A stretch of DNA of 64,000 nucleotides from positions 5,116,501 to 5,180,500 of the forward strand of contig NC_065429.1 in the NCBI RefSeq assembly GCF_024362695.1, written 5' to 3'. Shown in pieces: positions 1 to 15,300 of the stretch. The DNA comes from Pectinophora gossypiella. Lineage: Eukaryota > Arthropoda > Insecta > Lepidoptera > Gelechiidae. A model generated the notes under the pieces. It had not been told where the DNA came from, searched no databases, and worked only from the letters and a program-made list of their open reading frames with translations. The translations under genes and the position numbers were made by a program. Numbering within the stretch: the stretch's first letter is position 1; each line of letters begins with the position of its first letter.

Positions 1-270
1 GGTCCAGGTTCGAATCCCGGTGGGGATATAACACAAAAATCCCGTGGTCCCTTAGGCCATTACCGGCTGATCACCCGATTATCCTAAAGTATAATCCGTG
101 TTTCGGAGGGCACGTTAAGCAGTCGGTCCTGGCTCTATTTACTTAAGTAAGTATGTAGTAATTGAAGTATGTAGTAATGAACCATGTCAGGAGTCTTTTG
201 ACAACATTGACATAAGGGTTAATGAGATCACATGTATTCATTGAGCCCACAACCCACACGAGAGAAGAAT
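1..270 (+). mobile_element. SINE-2 copy, truncated by window edge
   Basis: Begins inside the tRNA-like head (box B GGTTCGAATCC at base 8), then the shared core (TTTCGGAGGGCACGTTAAGC) and the 3' part ending in CAACCCACACGAGAGAAGAA. Diverged from the cleaner copy at 63519-63842. Confidence 0.75.
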
Positions 271-323
271 ATTGTGCGCGCGCGCGTGTGTGTATCTCTC
301 TCTCTCTCACTATGTTGTGTATG

Positions 324-364
<41 letters not shown>

Positions 365-3300
365 CTCTCTATCTCTCTGCGTATGTACCTCTCTGTGTCT
401 ATATGTGTATGTCTCTCTATATATGTGTGCGTATATGTCTCTGCGTCTATGTGTGTGTGTTTCTCTTTCTTTCTCTCTCTGCGTATGTGTCTCTTTGTGT
501 CTATATGTGTGTCTCTGTGTATGTGTGTGTGTATGTCTCTGAGTCTATATGAGTGTGTGATTTACATTTTATTCCCTGTCCACAGTGTCCTCACCTCAAT
601 TCCTTGGGCACGTAGCTGCCCTCGACCTTCTTGGGCATGCCGTGCTGCTTGCAATGCTCCAGCTGCTCCAACTCCTCGGGCGACATCTGTATCGGCGGCG
701 GCGAGTCGCAGGTTACGTACGTCGACAGAGCGTTGAAGTTCAGTAGCCCTGCAAAAGGTTACTTGTTAGAAAACATGCATTCCACTTAATTTTATGTATT
801 TCACCACGAACAATATAATCTTTTGTTTTTATATTTTCCTGTTTGTGCAATAAAGTATTTGTTACGTTATATAAAGTCTATCCTACTAAGCTGTTTACCG
901 TTAGTACGAAAGTGACATATCTTTTGTCTCTTGCGCACTAGGCGATGTGTTGTATCTCTGTCCTGCTGTCATTCTAATCACGTTACTTTTGTTAGACCAT
1001 GAGTCCCCAGTATCGACCCACTAGGGTCGATTAATTCTTTCAAATATGATCCTTTTAGAAGACGTCCTGGGGCGAGGTTCGCGCACAACTGGGCACCCTC
1101 AGCGTGGTATCAACCACATTGAATTGTAATTCAACTAAAAAGCCATACAGCTGTTGTTTATGTTCTAATGTCAAATTACAATGATGCTTTTTAGACGAAT
1201 TGGTTCAATGTAGTGTTTTTAGACCATCAGCAATAGGTTATCTTACCCAGGCTAGTGAGACTGTGGGCTTTAGCTTTCTGTAGGGCGGCGTCGTGTTTGA
1301 GAGCGTCCGCTTGCAATTCTTTTTCTAAGTCATTGTCCTGAAAATGAAAAAAATCATAACATAAGGTCTCGCCTATTTCCCACCGGGGTAAGCAGAGACT
1401 GGAAATCCTGACACACTTCTCTTGCTTCCTCCACATTCATCAATCGCTTCATACACGCACGCCGGTTCAGAGTAGATCGTATTAAACCTTTTCTAAGGAC
1501 ATCTCCAATTTGGTCAATGTACCTTCTAGATATTCCTCTGCCAGCCCTACCAACAATCTTCGCTTTATATAAAGCTTTCGTAATACGCAGTCAGAAATAC
1601 ATCCATCTTAAGATGATCTAAGTACCCACACCTAACGGAGCTTTCTGTTAGACCAAAGCGCCGTCGAGTCAACTGTGTTAGTGAAAACTGCGCTTCAGAT
1701 AAATTAACAACTAATTGATCCGATGGGGACATTGTCTAAATCACTTTGTGAGACTGTCCTTTGTTTGGTATCGACTTTTCAGGCTTGAATCACCTGATTG
1801 TCCGAAAAAGTAAGATGATTCCGTACTTCGGAGGGCACGTTAAGGCGTTGGTCCTGACTATTAGCCGTAAAAACACCTCCACCAACCCGCAGTGGAGCAT
1901 GGTGGAGTATGCTCCATACCACCTCCGGTTGATTGAGGGGAGGCCTGTGCCCTGCAGTGGGACGTATATAGGCTGTTTATGTTATGTTATTGGTGCAAGT
2001 CCGTTACCGGGGTTCGAACCGGCGCTCCCCGTTTGACTCCGTCAACTAAATATTCCCTTGACAATCTTGATGTTTCTCTTACCTGTTCCTTACTGCCCTC
2101 CTCGACCTCATCCTGCATGGTGACGTCACGGGTCATGCTGGAGTCCATCAGGTCCTGGTCGAGCCCCGACAGCGTCAGCGACGAGTCCAGGTAGATGTTA
2201 TTAGAGGGTACCTGTAACAATATTTCAAATCAAATCAAATCAAATATACTTTATTGCACACAACATACAAAACAAATTCACACAGATGAAGATAGATACA
2301 GTACAATCTGGCGGCCTTATTGCTAAGCAGCAATTTCTTCCAGGCAACCAGTGGATAGGAAACATTATTACAATTTGGTCAATTGCGTTAATGTTTTTTT
2401 TATTGTTTTGTCTTACATGTGTTCGTTTCAGTTGAATTAGTTTAATTACTGTAATGGCTGAATGTAAAACTGTAAAATAAAATAAATAAATAATTTAAAA
2501 ATAATATTTTTTTTGAAGGGAAGAGAGGAAGGGCTAAACCTAGGAGAACATTTATGAAACAAATAAAAGAGAAGGTGCAGGTCGTGTCGTATCGGGAGGT
2601 GAAGGTTTTGGCGGGAAGAAGAGAGGAATGGCGATTACTCCACCGACAAGAGCGCAGATCTTAAATAAAGAGAGAGAGAAATAATTTAATTTCAATGAGA
2701 GACTTTTCTGGCTACGTTCCCCAAAAGTACTCCCTCCCGCTATCAGAGTAGCTAATTCTCTTCATAGTTTTAAAAATCTGCTACTTGCTCATTTTGAGTC
2801 GCAGTGTGGATATTATTATAACGTATTTTATCCTATACCCCCCCTCCGGTTGATTGAGGGGAGGCCTGTGCCCAGCAGTGGGACGTAAATAGGTTGTTTA
2901 TGTATGTATGTGTATCCTATACAGGGTGTTTTGTGACACCGTAACGAATACTGAGGAGGATGAAGCAGACCATGATTCTGAGTTAATATCAAGAGGATAT
3001 AATATTGTTAAAATATAGTAAGTATAATAAATACAAATTGTATCGCTGACTAATAATTAAGTATGTTGTCCTCTCTACCAGTTGCAGTGCCCTTACTGGG
3101 TCCATGTTGGTACTATAATACTTACTTCTGTATTTTTATAACACCACAATTTGTACGAACACATGGTCGCAATAAAACATTTCAATTTCTATCAAAGTGT
3201 AGAACTGACCTGAACGCTGGTGACCATGCTGTTAAGGGTGAAGAGACTGGGGTCATTCAGGAGGTGCAGGTTGTTGGACACGTCCCACTTGTGACCCTGG

Positions 3301-6300
3301 CAGAGCACCACTTCAGAGCAGGTGTGCTCGTTGTCACAGAACACGGCCATTTTCTCGTTTCCCTTGTCTGTCATGTCGTTCACGTGACTCAGGAACGAAC
3401 TCTCGTGTCGGAGGATTGAGAACCTGAGAATAACAAATTAAGTAAATTAATAACAAATTCCTTAACAAATTGAGGATCCCTCAAAGCGTCATGATGATAG
3501 ATAGATAGATCGTTTATTTGCATGAACACAGTACAATGGCTAATGGGATGCTAGGGCTGGTAGTTATTTCTGTCAGAGAATTAGTCTGGCGATTCAGAGG
3601 GGTAATGCTGCCAGCCTGTTGGGCACCTTGCCTCGATGTGACGCATTGGAGGTGTTTTATTTATAAGATGTGTTTGTTTTGTTTTTAATTGTGCAATAAA
3701 TAATCAAAATCATTTATTCAACGTAATAGTCTAGTTCGCAACTAGTCAAATCAGTTACTTTATACTGAACGTCTTTTTTTTAATGTGACTAATTGTAGAT
3801 TTGCCGCGGATGGCGTTAACTACTTGGTCGGACAAATGGAAAACACTGAGGGCTCTCACCCAGTACAGGATTTAAGACAACAGGCCTGAGGGTGCCCAGT
3901 TGGGCGCGAACCTCGGCTCAGGGCGCCGTCTGAGAAGGACCATATCCTCATTTACCATCAGGTGAGATTGTGGTCAAATCAAAATCAAATCAAATATACT
4001 TTATTGCACAGAACTAAAATTTCAACAATCAGACATAACACATGAATATAGTACAATTTGGGCGGCCTTATTGCTCTAGAGCAATTTCTTCCAGGCAACC
4101 ACCAAAAGGAAACAAACATCAAACGCGAGCTTAATTAAAAAAAAAATGTAAACCTACCATTTCCCCTCAAGCATCTTAGTGTAGAGCGCCTCATGGGCAG
4201 CCTCAACCTCCAGGACCTCTTTCTTCTCCTCTTCAATCTTCTCCTGCTTCACTTCCATCTCTGCCTTCTTGGCCGCGTCCAGCTGAGAAGACACCGCTTC
4301 CGCCATCTTGCGTAACTCTTCAAGGTTGTTCACTAGCTCGTCTTTGCATTCTTCTGGTTCCTCTTTTTCTGGGAAATGATTAAAGGTATAAGAACAGGTT
4401 GGCGGGGTCTGGTATAAGATACTATTGTAGGAATGGTAGGCTGAATGAAACGTAACGCAAAGGTGTGTGAAAGAGAGAGCGACGAGTGAGCGAGAGAGAA
4501 GAGAGGATTGCGGAATGACAGGGAAATGGCGGACGGTTGTTTTTTAAAGAGGAAAACGTAGAAGATTATAAAACGTTTTTAAATAAACAAAGTTAAAGAA
4601 ATAATAATTGTGCATTGAATACCTTTTCTACTAACAGTAGTCTGTAAGATTATCATTAGCTTTTATTTACTAACAAAATGCACATCAATGATTTATATTT
4701 GGAATTAAATTATTTGACTCAATAATAACCCTCACACCAGGGTTGATGGGGTTGGTAATCCACCTCACAACCCACACGATAGGAGAAGAATTATTGGATT
4801 TGAATAAAGATAAAGATAAAGATTTTTATTGTGCATAAATTTAGGTACAGTTATAGATAATAGTTGCAGTTATAGTTGCAAATTACGTCTCACTAAATTT
4901 TGCCTTTGCAGGCATATACACATTTTACACAGGCAATGATATTTCATTTCACACCATATTTCATTATAACATAAGAGAAAGAAATCAATAATAATAATAA
5001 CAATAAAAAATCAAAAAATTATTAAAGAATATATACAATGAATAAGTAGGTCTATGAAATAACTATTTAGTTTTCATTCAAAAATTCTTTGACGTCATAA
5101 AAACATTTTTGTGCAAGCCATGTCTTAAGAGCAGTTCTAAATTTGTTCATGTTCATAGTTGTAAATGACTCCGGGAGTTTATTGTACAACCGTATACACA
5201 TGATGAACGAATTTTTTGTGACAAGTTTGAGTCTGCTTACTGGTTTGTGTAATTTATTTCGATACTGTTTGCGTAACGTTCTATTGCTAACTTCATAATT
5301 ATATTGGAACAGATTTTTGTGCTTATGAGCAAAAATACATATCTCCAAAAAATACATATCATAAAGTGACTTCTAATAATGATAGCAGATACTCTGAGAG
5401 AGAATAGAGTTGGTATGTCGTGAATCGACTATGTGATCACTGGTGATGAGCTGGTTATCTCATATTTAGGGAACGTAGCCTAGAAAATCCCTCATTGGGT
5501 AATAATTTGTTCTGTGCCTACCTTCAGTCTTAACAGTCTCCTTGACAGGCTCAGGCTTCTCGTCCTGAGTGAAGTTAGTCAACGATGGCTTCTGCACCAG
5601 AAACGCGGTGGGGATGGAGTCTTCTATGTCCAGCAGCTCTTCCTCATTGGTTTGCTTGTGTTGGATGTACTTCTCTTCCATTTTTATTGAACCTATGGGG
5701 GAGAGTTTGGATTTTAGAAAATAAGAGAGAAAAACAGCTAGGTAGGTTTAAAAAGAAATGGTTGTATAAAAAAGGAATATTACAATTAGGTATTTGAGTA
5801 TATAACAGTCAGCCTTCGTGGTCTAGTGGTTAGAGCGTTAGTCTCGCGATCTGGAGATCCGGGTTCGATTCCCGATGGGGACATTGTCGAAATCACTTTG
5901 TGAGACTGTCCTTTGTTTGGTAAGGACTTTTCAAACTTGAATCACCTGATTGTCCGAAAAAGTAAGATTTTAAGCCGTTGGTCCCAGCTATTAGCCGTAA
6001 AATACCTCCACCAACCCGCAGTGGAGCAGCGTGGTAGTATGTTGCCAACCCCCTCCGGTTGATTGAGGGGAGGCCTGTGTCCATCAGTGAGACGTCTATA
6101 GGCTGTTTATGTGTATACAAAAGTATGTGCGCATTGCCAACAAATGTCAAATAGAACTAATGCTTGAGAAAGAGAAAGAAATGTCAAGAAACTGCAACAG
6201 CAACACATTTGTTGAATCGTTGGATGTTTCACGTCATTGTTTTTCTTTTTTCTTTTTCTCTCTTTTGTATATTGTTTGTTTTTTTGTAATGTGTAATGTG

Positions 6301-9300
6301 AATAATGACTTTGTAATTTATTTTATTATTATTTCATAATTAACGTACTTACTGATTGACATTTAAAGTATCAATTTTATTTTACTTATTTGCATGTTAT
6401 AATTTATATAATAATAACTAAAAATATAACTATATATAATAACTAAAAATGTTGACCAAATGTTAAATGACCAATTGCAATTTTTTTTTGACGTGACTTA
6501 TTGTAGATTTTGCGATGGCATTAACTACTTGGCCGGACAAATGGGGAGCGCTGAAGGCTCTCATCGGTACAAAGTTTAAGACAACAGGCATGAGGGTGCC
6601 CAGTTGGCGATTGCAAACTGTAATACCATTTTTATTGCGAATAAACGATTATGAATTACATTTTTTTTTTGTTTTTATTTATTGTTGAAGACATTTTACA
6701 TAATGATACAATTGAATCGCATTGCTAAACCTTGCAGGTTTGTCTCAATGCAATATTCCGCTATTGTTACAGTTTGTACTTCGGAAGTATACTACTAATT
6801 AATTACACTATTAAAATAAAGTACTTATATAAGTCAAACGCATACATGGACGAATGCACCGGTAGGATAGGTAATTCGCCACAAGTGAGGCGCATTATAC
6901 CTACGTATGATCGGGCGACTCCGAGAAACTGGCAAGCAGCAAACAAGTAAACAAGACAGTGAACAGGGTGCTCCAAATTCACACATCAAGTCAACATACT
7001 TTACATCTTTTCACGATTGTAAATATATAGAAAAGTAACCTCACCTTCAACCTTACTCGCGCCATGCTTCACATTGGGTTCATACTTAATGATCTGGGTG
7101 TGGTCACTCAGATTTAGTTCCGACTTGATGCTCTTCAGTTCCATTTCTGTCTTCAGAGCCTCCTCCTTCTTCAGGGCTTCGTTCTCTTCTGACTTATCTT
7201 CTGCCGCTGGTTCTTTCTTCTCTCGAGGACCTGGAGAAAAAATGGCAAAGTCACACAGGTTGTTGGTGGTGGTAATGTCTATAGGGTAGTATTAAACTGG
7301 CCTTGGGCAGGGTTGGGGTCTTTGGCGGCTCAATAGTAACCCTGCCACCAGGGTTGATGAGGTTGTTACTTCACCTTACAACCCACGCGATAGAAGAAGT
7401 GCCAATGCAAAGTGAAGCGAAGTGCAAGTGTGTAGTGAAGTGTTGATTGAGGGGAGGGATTGCCCAGCAGTGGGACGTATATAGGCTGTTTATGTATGTT
7501 ATGTTAATGCTAGGAGTGCCATATCGTCGTTGCCAATTTAAAATCTATTATGTGCAATCGGTTCAATTTTACAGAAATTAAAAAAGCTTCCGCCTGAATT
7601 TTTTTTGTATGACTGTGTGTTAAAAATATTAAAAGACAATTGATATTTACGTACATAAGAGTTTGTACTTGTGGCGTATGACAAGACTGAATGATATTGA
7701 AGTCGGTGTCGATTAAAATCGACTCACGCTTGGCCATACGTCACACCGCGCGCCCCCGCACCTCACCTCGCTCTCTTGTGTAAAAGGCTTGCTAGGCGAC
7801 AGGTGCACTTTTAATTGTCTCAGAGATTTTTATATAATTTATCGTGTGTTTGTGTCTTTTATTCTGTTTCATAATATATCCGTGTATGTTGATGAACAAT
7901 AGAAAATACCCATCACAGATCGGACTTTTATTTACAAAAGGAGGCCCTTCTCCTCATTGGTGACCCCGATAATACTATTCGATCCTGATAAAAAAGAAAT
8001 TTGGTGAAGGCGACACATAAGAGCTTTTAAATTGGCTACGACTCTTCTTCTTCTATCGTGTGGGTTGTGAGGTGGAGTACCAACCTTATCAACCCTGGTG
8101 TCAGGGTTACTATTGAGCCGCCAAAGGCCCCTGACATGGCTCATGTAACGACTACTTACTTACATCAGTAAGTAGTAACCGGGACCAACGGCTTAACGTG
8201 CCTTCCGAAGCACAGATCATCTTACTTTTTGGACAATCAGGTGATCAGCCTGTAATGTCCTAACCAAACTAGGGATCACAAAGTGATTTTTGTGATATGT
8301 CCCCACCGGGATTCGAACCCGGGACCTCCGGATCGTGAGCCCAACGCTCAACCACTGGACCACGGAGGCCGTTTACGACGAGGCCGGCTACGACGATATG
8401 TACTATTGGACACCAGCTTACCTTTCTTCTTCTTCCGGGGCGGCGGCGAGGCGGCCCGCTCGCTAGCCGCCTGCAGCCACTGCTGGTACTCCATGATCTC
8501 CGGCTGCGCTGACTCCATGGCCTCCACCAGGATGCCGCCGCATTTACCCAGAGACCAGTAGCGGCGCCAGTACCTTTAGAAAAGGACAAAGGAGTCTTCA
8601 GAGCCGTGGTAACCCAGTTGGACGAACGCTTGACCCTCACTGTGAGGTTACAGGTTCGAATCCCAGCACGGACCAACGATTTTGAAATTTTTGATATCAT
8701 GGTTGGATCATAAATGATTATCACGTGCCCAACGGTGAAGGTAAACATCGTGAGGAGACGCACATTCCTAAGAAATGTGTTTCACAGGTATGTGACCTAA
8801 CCTGTATTGGGCTGGTTTTCATAAAAGTGATAGTGTTAGTGAAACTACCCCAACAAAGGTAAAAAAAACATCAAAATCAGACCTGTCCCGGGCCAATAAG
8901 AAGTTAGTTAGGAAGGTCCGGCTTTATTGACTCCACTATCCACTCCACTATTTAAGTTATTTTCAGTTCCATACGTTTGTGACGGAATAATGAACTGCAT
9001 AATGAGCTCCCTAAGTACTTAAGAGATGAAAATAAAACTAATGTATTTATAAAAACTCTAAAAACAATGCTAATTAAAAAGAGCTATTATACTGTAGACG
9101 AATTTTTAGTTTTAATTTTAAAACACACTTTCTCTCTTTCGTTCAACGTTGCTGTGCCCTACAGGGTCCATGTTATAGTTCCTATGCCTATGTACTCGTA
9201 ACACCCCATTATACTACATGTAATAAATAATTAAATTGAATTGCATCATCCCCCTCGGTATTCGGTACGGTATCACTAACACCTTGTATAAGTATTTCCT

Positions 9301-12300
9301 AAACATACGCTCACAATCAGTCTGTTCTGAATTCAAGAAAGGATAACATGCCATTGCTCAACCTGGCATCGAACCCAGGACTCACCTGTCCTGTCCATAG
9401 CACGTTGCCCTGAGCGCGTGCGACCCCGCCGAAAGTTGCTGCAACTGCTGTTCAGATTGTCTCACGAGCTTCTCCAACTTCCGCGCTAGTTCTTCTGACG
9501 ACAAGTTCTTATCTTCGTCCTGAAGATAATGATTAGCACCATAAAATAATGTGAGCTTACGACTATATCTCAATTGGGTAACTACCCAGCTAGGTCAAAG
9601 ATAAATTATGAAAATCTGATTACTAAATAAAGACAGATCTGAAGGTGACATAAAACGTTTTCCGTTTTCTATTTATGAATTTTTATAAAGAAAAATTTTA
9701 TAATAAGCGCGACATTTTATCACTTTTCAGGTTTGAATCACCCGATTGTCCGAAAGAGTAAGATGATTCCGTGCTTCGGAGGGCACGTTAAGCCGTTGGT
9801 TCCGGCTATTAGCCGTAAAAACACCTCCACCAACCAGCATTGGAGCAGCGTGGTGGAGTATGCTCCATACGTCCTCCGGTTGATTGAGGGGAGGCCTGTG
9901 CCCAGCAGTGGAATGTATGTTTATGTAAGAAAAACATAGTCATACTAATAATGAACCACCCAAATTGAACCTACCTCCTCTGGTTGCGTGCCTTCACTCT
10001 CCAGGTCACTCAACACATCATCCCCCATCACACTATCCTTATCAATCTTATTATCCGGCGGGGAACATTCGTCCTTATTGTTGTTCAAGAGTTCTTTGCT
10101 TTTGACCCCGTTGGAGAGGTCTTTCAAGGGTGACAGTTCCTTGTCGTCTTCTGTGGGGGGGTCTTTGTAAGGGGAGGGGGCCTTGTCTTCGTGATCGTGG
10201 TCCTCTTTCTTGGGTGTTTCTGTCTTGTCTGACATTTGTTCTGGAAGAAAGAGATATAACGATTGTATGTAAAATAAATAGGTTTTCGAGAATGATCTGT
10301 GAAGGACCAGTTAACCGTATGTAGTTTAAGTATAATACATATAAAGATCTTCACGATTGTAGGTACTCTCTCCAATAAAACATAAAATAATTGAGCCACT
10401 CACCACGTGATCACGGTTATGTATGTATGACTCACCATCATCAGTAGGTTGCGGCGAGGCTCTGTTAACCACGTTGCTCTCTTCAACCAACCTCTGCATG
10501 CGTTCCAAGGCAAGTGCTTGCTGTTTCTCCGACTGTTCTGAGCGGACCTTGCGTTGATGGAGCACGCGGACCCTGGGGTAGAGGATATTGTGATTATTGG
10601 TAGCTCATGTCTCCCATGAGCTCTTGACAACAACTCTTTTGGTATCGACCACGTGGCATGGGAGACGCTCGCTTGATCGAGAAGTGTGGAGAAAGCGTGT
10701 CCTCGATGAGCGTCAAGCTCACGACAACACCTGGTTCCAGACTCTGAGGAGCAGGAGAATCAAACGATACCAAGCCAACAACATTCCAATCGCCGAAGAC
10801 TTCTCCTGTAGAATTTGCCGCTCCAGAATTGGCTTGCACAGCCGTGAAAAAATGCATGACTCTGCGACAATGATCATTGTCTAAAACAGACGTATGAGGC
10901 TTATGCATGGTAATAAGGTAGACTAGTTCGAATCCCAGTACGGGCCTAAACCAATGATTTTCGAATTCATGTTTGGATCATAAATAATGATCACGTCTTC
11001 TTATCGTGTGGGTTGTGAAGTACCATCAACAGTGGTGTCAGGGTTATTATTGATCCGCCCGTGACATGGCTCACGTAACGACTACTTACTTACATCAGTA
11101 AGTATTGACCAGGACCAACGGCTTAACGTGCCTTCTGAGCACGGAGGTTATTACCACTTTTCCCAAGAATTACGTTTTTAATGCCACCCGGTATGAGTTT
11201 TATGTGGCCGCAATCTAACCCGATGAAGTTTTAGTTTGCGGCCAGGGTGGACCAGTCTTGGTTGATTTTGGCGCCCCCCTATTTCGGCGCCCGGTGCGGT
11301 GGCACACGTCGCACCGCCCTAAGCACACCTGGCTCGGTGAGGTGTGGGTACTTAGTGCATGTTGCGATGGATGTATGTCTGATTACTCCATTGGGCTATA
11401 GCCGATAGTATGTTATGTGTGTCTATGAAACAATCCACTCACTTCCTGATCTTCATGTCAAGCAGATACCGCTCCTTCTTGAGCTGGTTGAGGTGGTCGA
11501 GTGACGCGTCAATCTGTCGCAAGACTGACTTGTTCTGCAAGAGTTCGTCGCACAGGAACGCTAGAATCTTCGCTTTCGTCGTTGCGTTTAGTGCCAGGAA
11601 CGGTTTGTCTCGGAGGGCCTCTGTAGAAAGAAAGCAGCATTTAAATAAGTCTTTGGTGCTAATTCCTGCAGGCGCCATCTAATTTTATTTTGAGTTATAC
11701 TTACCTGTCATTTTCTTATCTACCGAAAAGGAAAGGGACGGGTAATCGACAGGCATAAAATGGAACATACGTTAATTTTAAGCAGAAATCTAAAACAACC
11801 GTCTAAACACATAACAACGGGTTCTTACCGCGTTCAAATGGGGATATGAGACTCCCGTTATTCTGTGCTTTAATTATGATAATAACCGCGTAAACTTAAA
11901 ACAATGTATAACCGTCTAAACATTTTACATCGACCAATAACCTGACAAAATTAAGTTGCCAGCACACGTCAAACGGTTTGCATACCAGCGAGATACTTTT
12001 TGATTCGCCCGGGTCTTTCATTCATTTACTCATTCTTCCTAAGTTGTTGACTAAGTTTATTGTACCGCCGAATTTAAGAAAATCCAATTTACCTGATAAT
12101 TTGTATGTCGAGTTGTTATGCAAGTGTTCGTAATATGCGGCGTTTTTTGAATTCGCCTGTGTGTGTTGCATTTCCGCTTCCGTCTGGTGATGGTCCGCCA
12201 CTCTTCTCTCCCTTTCTCTTTCCGCTGTTAACCCTGAAGGTGAAAAGAGATGGATGTATTTGAGTCCATTTCGACATAGCAGATTTTTCGGTGGCACATC

Positions 12301-15300
12301 AAGTTTTGGAGACGAGTTGCTTTAAAATTATTTAGGAAATATTAAGCCTTAAGAAGACCTTCACAAGCTCGCTTTTGAGTTGTAAATTTTCTATATCCTC
12401 CAAAACTTAATATTGCCACTAGATTTTAAATTCTAATGTTAAATGAGATAGTGAGCAAAGGAGATAGAAAGGGTTAAACTGGCCACATCGAAGCAATACA
12501 ATTTGTTGCAATTTGACATTCGCGCATATAAAAGTAAGTGCGCAATACAAACAAATGTCAAATAGCAATATTGCTTTCTTAGATGAATTGCTTCGATGTT
12601 GCCTTTTTAACCTCCCAGGACGAGCAACATTATCTACATAAAGCATGACCAGAATGTACCCTGTCTTCTCCGAACAACCATTTTGGCGGTAATAAAGAAC
12701 AATACTACCGTTGCTGAAATACAGGAGGGTTAAAAAGGCTACAACGAAGCATTCTAATGACTAACGGCCTTAGAAATAAACTGAGTGTAACTATTTATCA
12801 TCATCATCAATTTAAGAGCCACGCTCTTGTCGGTGTAGCATTTTACATTCCAGTCTATCAAAGGCCAATTCCTTGACTTCCCTATAAGACACGACGTTAA
12901 CCTTACGACGACGACGACGACGACGACGTTTTATTTGTAAGGCCGTAATTGTCTATTAATTGTGTACAGTCATGAGCAATATAATGTACCCACTTTAGGA
13001 CTCTGTCGCACTAACACATTTGACATTTAGTGAGACTTACAGTTCAATTTGTCAAAAAAGTTAATGTGAGATGGTACCAAAGTGTATACATATTAATGTT
13101 CGTGGCCGTACAAAGTGTGTGATAATTCATGTGTTCAAAATGTAATAGAATTAAACGACATACAGGGGGGTTAAAAAGGCCACAACGAAGCAATTCATCT
13201 GAAAAAGCAATATTGCTATTTGACATTTGTTTGCATTGCGCACTCACTGTTATGTGCGCGTGTGTCAAATTGCAATATTGCTTTTTTAGATGAATTGCTT
13301 CGATGTATAGGACATAGAGTAACGAGACGGAAACTAACAGATGCGCCAAGAAGTGGTGTAGGTAGAAAATGAGAGAAACTTATGAGAAACATCGATATAA
13401 AAATGTTTTTATATTAATACCTGTAGCCCTTGAAAAGGCCAGGCCTATTCAGAACACAGAAAAATATATTTAATTATTAAAACTAGTAACAAGATAGTAG
13501 CAATAGGGGCGCTTGTTGTACAGTCATGAGCAATATAATGTACCCACTTTAGGTCTCTGTCGCACTAACATATTTGACATTTAGTGATACTTCAGTTCAA
13601 TTTGTCAAAAAAGTTAATGTGACATGGTACCAAAGTGTATACATATTAATGCTCGTGACCGTACTACCACCCGATTGGGGTAGTCAGAGGTACATCCATC
13701 GCAAGATGAACTAAGTACGCACACCTCACCGAGCTTTCTGTTAGACCGATAATGGTGCCTGTAAACACCATCTAATTTTATTTTAAGTTATACCTGTAAT
13801 TTTCTAATCCGCCGAAAAGGAAAGGGACGGGTAATCGACAAGCATAAAATTTATGTGGTCAATTGTAAGCACATCTAATACATCCCTATAAAATATTGCA
13901 TTGGCTAATAACCCGACATAATTAAGTTGACAGCACAAGTCAAACGGTTTGCGACCAGCGAGATACCTTTTTGATTCATTCTTCCAAAAAATAAAGAGCA
14001 ATCAATCATCTGTCCCTTTCATTTTCGGCGGGTAAGAAAATGACAGGTATAACTTAAAGTAAAATTAGGAGGTGTCTGCAGGGGCCATTATCAATTAACA
14101 TATTTTTTTTATTATTTAAGAAAATACCACTTGATATATGAGCTGAAAAATCCCTCTCAGTATTCGTTACGATGTTAATGAGCCCCTCTAATTTTTCATT
14201 TTGAACGTGAACCTCTTCTTCTATCGTGTGGGTTGTGAGGTGGATGACCAACCTCATCAAACCTGGTGGCAACCACGAACGAGACGAGACGTGAACCTCT
14301 GAAAACTCACCAGTCAAAGCCTTGACTTCTCCAGTGGCGTTCGCGTACAGATATATCCTGAGCACCTCGCTCAGGTTCACGGGCGTGATGTCTCCCATCC
14401 GGATGGCGTGGCCCAGTAGGGTGGTGTGTCGGCCCGGGTGCGGGATGCCCGGGTCCTCTGCGGGGTGGACAGAGCAATTCACTTTAAGCCAACCGGTTAA
14501 AGTTGAGTCGACTTTATGAGCTTGAATTCATGTGTTGATCAGAGATAACAGGCTAGTTTCCAACTAGAAAAATCAGTTACTTTTTACTAAACGTCAAAAC
14601 ACGAAATTGACTATGAAAAAGCACACTGTGACGTCATAGAAAAACGAAAATGATTTTGTCACCTTTAGATCTCTCTTTATTTTGTAATCAGAATTTCATT
14701 ATTTATCTTTGACCTGGAAAACTACTTAATTGCTGTACTTCATTATGTCAAAACGGCCATCATAGCCCGCCGGTAGTTGCAGCAGCAACGTTGTAGGGAA
14801 GAGAGGAAGTGTGTATTAAAATTAAAACTTATCATTTAAAAATAATCATACATAACATACATAAACTGCCTATATACGTCCCACTGCTGGGCACAGGCCT
14901 CCCCTCAATCAACCGGAGGGGGTGTGGAGCATACTCCACCACGCTGCTCCACTGCGGGTTGGTGGAGGTGTTTTTACGGCTAATAGCCGGGACCAACGGC
15001 TTAACGTGCCCTTCGAAGCACGGAATCATCTTACTTTTTCGGACAATCAGGTGATTCAAGCCTGAAAAGTCCTTACCAAACAAAGGACAGTCTCACAAAG
15101 TGATTTCGACAATGTCCCCATCGGGAATCGAACCCGGACCTCCAGATCGTGAGCCTAACGATCTAACCACTAGACCACAGAGGCTGTTGAAAAATAATCA
15201 TCATCATCAATTTAAGAGCCACGCTCTTGTCGGTGCAGAATTTCCATGCTAGTTTTTTAGGGAAAAATAGGGCAGTGGTTTCCCTCTTGCCTTCCGCCCC

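Noticed and set aside
222..736. Overlapping open frames rich in Cys, Val and Ser
   Set aside because: They are translations of a GT/CT microsatellite in three frames; the real coding part at 595-748 is on the other strand.
8269..8763. 164-codon minus-strand open frame
   Set aside because: It reads through SINE-4, exon 36 in the wrong frame and SINE-2; the right frame of exon 36 gives the YWRRYW and CGGILVE motifs.
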